From: Luidia sarsii
Taxonomy: Eukaryota; Echinodermata; Asteroidea; Paxillosida; Luidiidae
Direction of reading: 5' to 3'
NCBI GenBank assembly: GCA_949987565.1
Contig: OX465105.1
Location: forward strand, 23,485,685 to 23,549,684
Length of the DNA: 64,000 bases
The position numbers and the translations under genes were made by a program. Under the pieces are notes generated by a model, which saw nothing but the letters and a program-made list of their open reading frames with translations, was not told the origin of the DNA and made no database searches. This document shows positions 55,779 to 64,000 of the stretch, piece by piece (position 1 is the stretch's first letter; every line of letters starts with the position of its first letter).

Positions 55779-58700
55779 GTAAGTGAATCATTATTATTGA
55801 TGTCACCAACGATCTACCTTTGGCAAATAAATCTTTGACTGAATCGGGGCCTGAACCCGAAACCTCTGGCGCCCTTACCATCTGAGCTATCAAGCCGTTA
55901 GATGGAGGCCTTTCCCAAAAAAGTCAACTAGTCTTTCCAATTCCTTCGAATTCTAAGCACAGTGCTCTATGCAGGCCCTTGAGGCATTTTCGCAAAATTG
56001 TCGAATGTTTCCAAATACGTTTAGGTCCAATGTATTATTTCAGTGTTTATCAAAATATTTTGTTTCACATTTCAGTCATACCGAAATGTGTGGCTTGTTT
56101 AAGATTTCAGTTTATTTAATAATCAAAGCAAAAGACTGGAAATTCTCCCTTTGTTTTAAAATAATCCCATAAACAAAATATAATCTGCATCTTTGTTGTG
56201 GCATTCCTTTACTGCTGGAGTTGTTATTGCTGCTATTGAGTTTTTTTTCCAAGAAGGGTTTGCCCTACTCGTCGTGTCAATCAGCACTGCACGTTCAGTG
56301 CTTTGCCCAATTGGCTACAAAAGTCTACAAAAAGCCAGGGCAGAATTTGAACAATCGACCCAACAAAAGCAAAAATTGGACAATCGACCCAACAAAAGCA
56401 CAGCACAGTGTTTAAATTTAATTCCACGTGGAGTATGAAAAACACTTCTTGAAGTACATTTTGTTCGACGCGAAATCATACTGCATCGGTGAATTGTTGC
56501 TTGAATCTGAATGAAAACGGGAAGGATGGCTTCATGCGAAAGAAAAGGAGAATTTTAGACGTGGGTGGAAAGGGCGAGAGGAGACTGTTTGACTCCTGCG
56601 CGTTAAAGATCCACCTCCATCGGTTCTTGTTGAGGGCATAATACAGACAGTGGTAACAGCCGACCATTATATCTCCGGTTTTTCTGTCAGGAAATGAAAT
56701 AAGAGTAGAATAATTAGACCCATTTGACTCCGGAGAATCCTTGGACGGGCCAGAGCTGCCAATTAAAAAAAAGTAAGGCCGTATCACCCCGCAGGCCAAT
56801 AACAAAAAGCGAACAATTTCCGGTGAACTTTTGTAACAGACCCTTGCGTTTTCCCACTGAATTCAGCGTGATTCCCTCGGTGGCTATATTCCAATCGTAC
56901 TGCAAGTTTCAAATGTCCTCCACCTCTGCCTCATCCTCTTCCCTTTTCTCCTGAGTTTAGATTTGTTTGAATTCTTTCCTTTTACAGTTTTCACTATACG
57001 CGGCGTGGAGGGTCAGCTGAAATCGTGTTACTTTGGTCCCCCACCAAAGCCCGACCCTGACCATCCTAATCCTTACCATTGGATGAAGCAAGCTGCAGAA
57101 TTAATCCGCAAGAACTGCCCACGACATCCCAAGACACAACCAACTGGTGAGTTGCATGAGTGGTACCCATTCCCACCCTCAGAGTGGACTCCTGACGTTT
57201 TTTTGAACTCACTGAGCGCTATTGTTGCTGTTTTGCTGCTGTTACTGCTGTTGCTGCTGTTGCTGCTGTTGCTGATGTTGCTGATGTTGCTGCTGTAGTC
57301 GCTGTTGCCGCTGTTGCAACTGTTGCTGCTGTTGCTGCTGTTGCTGCTGTTGCTGCTGTTGCTGCTGTAGTCGCTGTTGCTGCTGTTGCCGCTGTTGCTG
57401 TTGTTGCTGCTGCTGCTGCTGTTCTCGGTGTTGATGCTGTTGCTGATGTTGTCGCTGTTGCTGCTGTTGCTGCTGTTGCTGCTGCTGCTGATGTTGCTGC
57501 ATCTGCTGTTGCTGCTGTTGCTGCTGTTGTAGTTGCTGCTTCTGCTGCTGTATCTGCTGTTGCTGTTATTGCTATTGTTGCTATAATTGTTGATGATGTC
57601 GCTGGTGCTGTTTCGGCAGTTGCTGTACATGTAGCTGTTGTTGCTGTTGCTGCTGCTGTTTCTGTTGTTTTTGTTGTTGTTGCTGCTGCTGCTGCTGCTG
57701 CTGTATCTGCTGTTGCTGTTATTAGCTTTTTCGCCGCGTAGCGGAAAAGCTATTGTTCTTGTTCTTATTTTTTTTTTCTTCTTCTTCTTCTTCTTCTTCT
57801 TTTTCTTGTCGGAAAAATCCCATAGACAAAGCACAGGGTTTTTTCGGAAGGCATTTTTGCCATTGAACAAATTTTGATTTTTTTTCAAACTTGGTATATG
57901 CATTAAACCCTTGCTGAAATTTTGCGTCGTAGTCTTGAAAACGTCATGACGTCACCACGTGTCACGTGACAGTGCTTTAAAGTGGCAAATTTCAAACTCC
58001 ATTTTAAGCAAAAATTTAATTTCGTTTGGTTTCAATTTTGCAGTATATCTAAGTTGGGAAAAGGTGCATCCAAAAATTGCCCTCATTTGATCTTGACGTT
58101 ATCTCATGAATATTAATGAGGTCATAAACTTTTAAGATTTTAACATTCAATTGAGCATATTTGGCCCACGGAGCAAGATTGTTTTCATTTTTTCGATTAT
58201 ATCTATTGGGGATGTAGTTTAAAAACACCATCCGGGGCCAAAATGCCATGACGCAATCGTGACGTCATCAAAATGCGTGTTTTTAAAACGCATATTTGTC
58301 AAAGGTCAATCGTCTCGAAATTTAGTGGGCATTTAGCTATTGGGCTAGAGATTCTAAATCCTGAGTTTGGAAGCAATCGATCATTGTTCAGAATTATTAT
58401 GATTTTTTGAAAAATCTAACGAAGTGCCGTAGACTTTGTGCACAAAATATGCACATGCGTTTTGGGTTAGGAATGGAGGTTACGGGTTCGAATCCCGTTG
58501 GTGTCATTTTTTGTTTCATCTTTTTTTCTTTTTTTAAAGATAACCAGATGCGGAAAAGCGTGATGTTCTGTTTGCCAACAGACATAAATCTCTAGTTTCT
58601 TCTTCTTCTTCTTCTTCTTCTTCTTTTTCTTGTCGGAAAAATCCCATAGACAAAGCACAGGGTTTTTTCGGAAGGCATTTTTGCCATTGAACAAATTTTG

Positions 58701-61700
58701 ATTTTTTTCAAACTTGGTATATGCATAAAACCCTTGCTGAAATTTTGCGTCGTAGTCTTGAAAACGTCATGACGTCACCACGTGTCACGTGACAATGCTT
58801 TAAAGTGGCAAATTTCAAACTCCATTTTAAGCAAAAATGTAATTTCGTTTGGTTTCAATTTTTCAGTATATCTAAGTTGGAAAAAGGTGTATCCAAAAAT
58901 TGCCCTCATTTGATCGTGACGCCATCTCATGAATATTAATGAGGTCATAAACTTTTAAGATTTTTACATTCAATTGAGCATATTTGGCCAACGGAGCAAG
59001 ATTTTTTTATTGTTTTTGTTTATATCTATTAGGGATGTAGTCTAGAAACACCCTCTGGGGCCAAAATGCCATAACGCAATCGTGACGTCATCAAAATGCG
59101 TGTTTTTAAAACGCATATTTGCCAAAGGTCAATCGTCTCGAAATTTGGTGTGCAGGTAGCTATTGTGCTAGACATTAATAATCCTGAGTTTGGAAGCAAT
59201 CGATCATTGTTCAGAATTATTATGATTTTTTGAAAAATATAATGAGGTCCCATACACTTTGTGCACAAAATATGCACGGGCGTTTTGGGTTAGGAATGGA
59301 GGTTCCGAGTTCGAATCCCGTTGATGTCAATTTTTTTTTTTTTTAAGAGAACCAGATGCGGAAAAGCATTATGTTCTGTTAGCCAACAGACATAAATCTC
59401 TAGTTGCTATTGTAGCTATAATTGTTGATGATGTTGCTGGTGCTGTTTTGGCAGTTGCTGTTGCTGTTGTTGCTGTTTCTGTTGTTTTTGTTGTCGTTGC
59501 TGCTGTTGTTGCTGTTGCTGCTACTGGTTATGCTGTTGTTGCTGGTGCCGTTGCCGGTGTTGTTGCTGTTGTAACACTTGTATTGTGCTAGATTGTCTGA
59601 ATCCTAGGTACTGTGTGTTACTCGGTAGTGTGGCACAAATAATTATACCATACAGACGAAGAACAGACTCCGGACACAAAAATTGTGAGGGCAGGAGAAG
59701 AAGAACCCTCAAGACGATAGTAGATGTTGCCTTTATACAAAAATAATGGCGACGGGGTTGGTTTCGGACAGTACCTCAACATGACCCCTATACATTGTTG
59801 AATATTAAAAAGATAATAAAATGACGAAATGGGATGTGTTTGGTATATTTGCTATAGGGGCTGGAATAACGTGTTATTGATGAAGTGGGTAGCCGTTTTC
59901 CAAATAAGTTCATGCATTTCTACTAAACAACATAAGGACTGACACTGCTGTTTCTGCTGTTGTTGTTGTTGTTGTTGCTGCAGCTGTTGCAGCTGTCCCG
60001 GTTGCTGTCCTATCTGCTTGGCCTGGTTGCTGTTGAAATGTACATGTAGTACATGTACATGTACATTACACTTGTGACGTATATGAACAATGTACATGTA
60101 CATTGCTAATTGTGTATATTCCATGGGTACATAATTTATGCATGACACTTTGGATAATTATGAATATAACAGTGCTGAATGTGTGTAAACGTACAAGGGA
60201 AGACCATAACCAAGTAATTTTGTTTTATTTCCATTGGCTTTGTGTACTGCGGGATGGCCGCCCGGCTAGCCCACTGATAATAGCCTGGCCTTGGCCGAGA
60301 CGTGCGAACCTCATTAGACACCCACGATTGCCATTATATTCAAACTCGGGCACCTCAATGGCAATAGTCACTAATTGTTCACCCACTTGCGGTGTACAGG
60401 AGTGGAAATAAATTGACATGTTGACGCGTGCAAAAACAGTCGATTTGAAGGTGGATGGTTTTGTGACGCATGACCCTTCTCTCCAAAGAAATGACCAATA
60501 GTTAGCCTGCAGTATGATTTCAGGTATGTATAATTATATATAGAGAGAGAAAGAGTGAAGACGCGAGTGCGTAATGCAAATAGATGCTTGTCTTCATACA
60601 CACCTATCTACTTACCAACTCGCCCACCGACTGAACAACCACCATACTTACCTGTACCTACCTACCTACCTACCTACCTTTTTTATAGCCAAGTGGAGTT
60701 CAAGACTCCATTTATTTCAACTCATAAAAAACATATCTAGAAACACACAACAGAAGCAAGAAAATCATACAATAACTTAAACGGTATTGTTACACATTAG
60801 ATATTATAGATTACATAAAAATAAAGAGATTATTACAAGAAAATTGTTTCATTCGTCAGTAGGAGAAAAACAGATGGTTTCGTTTATTTACAGAACACAG
60901 GACATTATTTTTGTATGTAATAATTTAGATCTCTCTGCTGTCAATCTTTTTAGTTCACACCGCAAGAAGCTCTTTAGATTATAATGATATCGGTTTCAAG
61001 TACATTGGAAATGTTGTCAAAGGCTAGCTTACATCTAACATTCCATATATGTCTTAGCATTGTGATGATAATTACATTGTGAACAAAATTGAGTTCGTGG
61101 CTCAGAATTCTCATTGAATCATGTAAATAAAAGTTTGTTTTTCCCGAATACTTCTTTAACATATTCTCTACATAGACCCAACCAACCTACCTACCTACCT
61201 ACATACCTACCTACCTACCCACCTATCATACCTACCTACCCACCTACCTACCAACCTACCTACATACCTACCAACATACCTACCTACCCATCCGCCATCC
61301 CAACCCACTATACGATGTCCGTTTAAATGCATTTCTCTACTCCTTTCAAATTTCATAGATCTTTGCACACCGAACCCGTGTCAGAATGGAGGTACCTGTG
61401 TGCAAAATACATCTTCTGTCTCTTGTAACTGCAGCAACGGTTTTGTTGGCGAATTTTGCCAGCATGAAGGTACATGATCGCTGATTAATCTATTGACAAA
61501 CGTCTAGACCCGTTGGCTTTAGTTGATGATAAGTGGTACACACCTACCTACACACCTCCCTCCCTCCCTTCCTCCCTGCCCTCCCTTCCTCCCACCCCTA
61601 CCTACGTACCTACGTACCTACCTACCTACCTACCCACCTACCTACATGTACCTATCTACCTACTTGCCTACCTGCCTACCTGCCTACCTACCTACATATA

Positions 61701-64000
61701 CCTACCAACTAACCCACCCACCCACCCAGCCATCCCAACCCACTAAACGATGTCATTTGAAATAAATTAATGTATTCATTTGAAATTCCATAGATCTTTG
61801 CACACCGAACCCGTGTCAGAATGGAGGTACCTGTGTGCATAATACATCTTCCGTCTCTTGCAACTGCAGCGACGGTTTCATTGGCAAACTGTGCCAGCAT
61901 GAAGGTACATGATCGCTGATTAATCTATTGACAAACGTCTAGACCTGTTGGCTTTAGTTGATGATAAGTGGTACACACCTACCTACACACCTCCCTCCCT
62001 CCCTTCCACCCTGCCCTCCCTTCCTCCCTCCCCTACCTACCTACCTACCAACCTACCTACCTACCTACCCACGTACCTACCTACCCATCTACCCACCTAC
62101 CTACCTACCTACCAACCTATCTACCTACCAACCTACCTACCTACCTACCCATCCACCCACCTACCAACCTACCTACCTACCTACCTACCTACATGTACCT
62201 ACCTACCTACCTACCTACCCACCTACCTACCAACCTACCTACCTACCTACCTACCCACCTACCTATCTACCCATCTACCTACCTACCTACCTACCTACCT
62301 ACCAACCTATACCTACCTACCTACCCACCTACCCACCTACCCACCTACCAACCTACCTACCCACCTACCTACCTAAATACTCACCTACCTACCAACCTAC
62401 CTACCTACCTACCTACCTACCTACATACCAACCTACCTACATACCTACCTACCTACCCACCCCGCCATCCCAACCCACTATACGATGTCCGTTTAAATGC
62501 ATTTATGTATTCCTTTCAAATTTCATAGATCTTTGCACACCGAACCCGTGTCAGAATGGAGGTACCTGTGTGCACAATACATCTTCTGTCTCTTGTAACT
62601 GCAGAAACGGTTTCATTGGGGAACTGTGCCAGCATGAAGGTACATGATCGCTGATGAATCTATTGACAAACGTCTAGACCTGTTGGCTTCATTTGATGAT
62701 AAGTGGTACACACCTACTTACACACCTACCTACATGTACCTATCTACCTACCTACCTACCTTCCTACCTGCCTACCTGCCTACCTGCCTACCTGCATGTA
62801 CCTACCAACCAACCCACCCACCCACCCACCCAGCCATCCCAACCCACTATACGATGTCCTTTGAAATAAATTAATGCATTCCTTTTAAATTCCATAGATC
62901 TTTGCGCACCGAACCCGTGCCAGAATGGAGGTACCTGTGTGCACAATACTTCTTCTTTCTCTTGCAACTGCAGCGACGGTTTCATTGGGAACTTTTGTCA
63001 GGATGAAGGTACATGATCGCTGATCAATTTATTGACAAACGTCTAGGCCTATTGGTTTCATTTGATGATAAGTGGTACACACCTACCTACACACCTCCCT
63101 CCCTCCCTCCTTCTTCCCTCCCCTCCCTTCCTCCCTCCCAAAACCTTCCTACCTACCTTCCTACCTACCTACCTTCCCACCTAACTACCAACCTACCTAC
63201 CTACCTACCCACCTACCTACCTACCTACTAACCTACCCACCTACCTACCAACCTACCTACCTACCCACCTACCTACCTGACTACCTGCCTACATGCCTAC
63301 CTGCCTACCTGCCTACCTGCCTACCTGCCCCCTGCCCACCTGCCTACCTACATACATACATATATGCCTATTGGTTTAATTTGATGATAAGTGGTAACCA
63401 ACACTGCAATTGTGTCCCGAAATCCTCTAAAACAAAACTAAAACAATTATAGTAGACACTACAACAAGGATTCCTAAAGGGTCTATGCAATAAGCTCATT
63501 TTCTGCTGTCATCTATGGATCTGAAGTGTACGAACAAATTGGCAAGCTACTTTTTCTTAGTGACGTCATAATTTCGTTATCTTTTTTACCTTTAAAAACG
63601 TCCTTATAAAAAAAATTCAGGTCACTTCAGTAGCCCACTGTTTAAAAAACCTAAGAAAAACATTAACTTTCAAACTGCAAATTAGTCCAAGTAAATCAAC
63701 ATGATCCTGTGACGACATCACAAATTTGCTCAAGAATACAAAAAAAATCATAAAAAGCATACAAATTAAAAACTTGCAAATACACCACCAGAAGGAGTGT
63801 AAATAACAGTATGATTGTTAGCAACACCGCAAAACAGTTCTCAAGCAAGGATTTAAGTGATATACTTGTTAATTAGAGAGACCCTTTACAACAAAATAAG
63901 CACATGTGTCTCTTATCTTCGCAATGGAAATAATCCCAAATTTGACTAGCATACAGAACCTGTCAAGTAGTTGTTTAAAAATGTATTTGACTAAAATACT
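55733..64000 (+). CDS. Lectin-like gene 3: EGF-fibrinogen-related protein, partial
   Basis: Exons in the window: 55733-55778, 56988-57146, 61359-61469, 61794-61904, 62529-62639 and 62898-63008. Phases join and all frames are open, giving the signal peptide, N-terminal module and four EGF domains. The FReD exons lie beyond the window. Sequence 63651-64000 matches the region before the gene 1 FReD (26966-27314), which predicts FReD exon 1 about 315 bp past the end. It has more intact EGF exons than genes 1 and 2 (two each). The copy is free of the large insertions in gene 2 intron 1, and its introns are closest to gene 1. Confidence 0.75.
55836..55899 (-). mobile_element. tRNA-SINE-like remnant in intron 1, gene 3
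   Basis: Minus strand has TTGATAGCTCAGATGGTAAG (a near-canonical A box, closer to consensus than in genes 1 and 2) and GGTTTCGGGTTCAGGCCCCG. Confidence 0.55.
56988..57146 (+). CDS. Gene 3 exon 2: N-terminal module
   Basis: 159 bp, phase 1-1. Differs from gene 1 as GPPPKPDPD for GLPPKPDSD and AAELIRKNC for AAEEIRKNC; both Cys retained. Confidence 0.8.
57222..57723. repeat. (TGCTGT)n tract, intron 2 of gene 3, first part
   Basis: Same hexanucleotide tract as in genes 1 and 2. It is interrupted by the insertion at 57724-59405 and resumes at 59406-59575. Confidence 0.92.
57724..59405 (+). mobile_element. Tandem dimer of an ~0.8-kb element with tRNA-like B box
   Basis: Two copies (57724-58597 and 58598-59405), each with (TTC)n, TTGTCGGAAAAATCCCATAG, CGTCATGACGTCACCACGTG, and a GGGTTAGGAATGGAGGTTNC-GAGTTCGAATCCCG or ACGGGTTCGAATCCCG B-box end. 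Each then runs through GATGCGGAAAAGC to ATAAATCTCTAGTT. The first copy begins with a short hairpin around CGCCGCGTAGCGG. Absence in genes 1 and 2 marks it as a recent insertion in the (TGCTGT)n tract. The B box suggests a tRNA-related, SINE-like element; no coding sequence. Confidence 0.7.
59406..59575. repeat. (TGCTGT)n tract, intron 2 of gene 3, second part
   Basis: Continuation of the tract interrupted at 57723; matches 21821-21990 of gene 1. Confidence 0.88.
60037..60105. repeat. ACATGTACATGT palindrome cluster, gene 3 intron 2
   Basis: Paralogous to 22508-22576 with two substitutions (TTACACTTGTGACG). Confidence 0.75.
60678..61183 (-). mobile_element. L1/Tx1-like LINE, 5'-truncated 3' end
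   Basis: Paralogue of 23164-23680 with the same truncation point and same (CCTA)n borders, and a short deletion near 60982 (ATTATAATGATATCGG). Encodes the ORF2 C-terminus on the minus strand. Confidence 0.8.
61359..61469 (+). CDS. Gene 3 EGF exon a
   Basis: 111 bp, phase 1-1. Encodes [20 protein letters not shown] then [17 protein letters not shown]. Confidence 0.85.
61794..61904 (+). CDS. Gene 3 EGF exon b
   Basis: 111 bp, phase 1-1. Encodes [20 protein letters not shown] then [17 protein letters not shown]. Confidence 0.85.
62529..62639 (+). CDS. Gene 3 EGF exon c
   Basis: 111 bp, phase 1-1. Encodes [20 protein letters not shown] then [17 protein letters not shown]. Confidence 0.85.
62898..63008 (+). 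CDS. Gene 3 EGF exon d
   Basis: 111 bp, phase 1-1. Encodes [20 protein letters not shown] then [17 protein letters not shown], with T to A in the first loop. Confidence 0.85.
63366..64000 (+). other. Gene 3 intron leading to FReD exons
   Basis: 63651-64000 is nearly identical to 26966-27314 of gene 1 and more distant from 49090-49510 of gene 2. No exon in the remaining bases. Confidence 0.6.

Larger units (their letters stand above)
60654..63365. repeat. (CCTA)n satellite blocks around gene 3 EGF exons
   Basis: CCTA arrays at about 60654-60677, 61184-61285, 61545-61730, 61975-62462, 62708-62835 and 63080-63350 alternate with EGF exons. Each unit has the same exon-flanking sequences as in genes 1 and 2. 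Variants include CCTG, CCCA and CCAA. Confidence 0.9.

Noticed and set aside
57073..57903. Minus-strand Asn/Ser-rich 276-codon open frame
   Set aside because: Antisense of the CTG-type tract plus exon 2 of gene 3; no independent support.

Overview
The window is eukaryotic genomic DNA, almost certainly from an animal. Evidence: phase-matched coding exons with GT/AG introns, EGF and fibrinogen-related domains, and animal-type Ty3/gypsy, L1/Tx1-like and tRNA-SINE-like elements. It is very repeat rich. The content fits a marine invertebrate (amphioxus, echinoderm, hemichordate or mollusc range), but the sequence alone does not let me name the species.

Region 1-19,400 has no gene I can support. 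It holds several long purine/pyrimidine-biased satellites: (CCT)n near 1.0-2.0 kb, CCATCCTCC near 2.9-3.8 kb, CT-rich near 4.5-5.1 kb, (CCATC)n near 11.6-12.2 kb and (GGGA)n near 16.5-17.65 kb. It also holds a GTT tract, minisatellites, a MITE-like element with 13-bp terminal inverted repeats (8273-8523), a tRNA-SINE-like sequence, and scattered hammerhead-ribozyme-like motifs of the kind found in Penelope-like elements.

Region 19,460-64,000 is a head-to-tail array of three paralogous plus-strand genes for a secreted lectin-like protein. Starts are at 19774, 33040 and 55733; the third gene runs off the window. The architecture is a signal peptide, a short unrecognised Cys-containing module of about 45 residues, two or more EGF domains each on its own 111-bp phase 1-1 exon, and a C-terminal fibrinogen-related domain (FReD) on three exons. 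This resembles ficolin/FREP-type innate recognition proteins (inference). Exons were assigned by splice-site and phase continuity and agree across the copies. The EGF exons sit in tandem units separated by long (CCTA)n arrays, so their number differs between copies.

The introns are full of mobile DNA. Six 3' ends of an L1/Tx1-like LINE are present, all in one orientation and five of them bordered by (CCTA)n. One was split by a young Ty3/gypsy-type element (43490-47559; 245-bp LTRs with one difference seen; 4-bp target duplication CATT). That element has gag, a T TTA AAC slippery heptamer followed by a stem, and a pol that lacks most of RNase H and all of integrase but ends in a chromodomain. 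Gene 2 intron 1 also carries a decayed Ty3/gypsy RNase H-integrase fragment and a second LINE fragment. Between the last two FReD exons of gene 2, a GCAGGCAATTGCGATCAG-type minisatellite has expanded to about 1.3 kb, compared with about 0.15 kb in gene 1.
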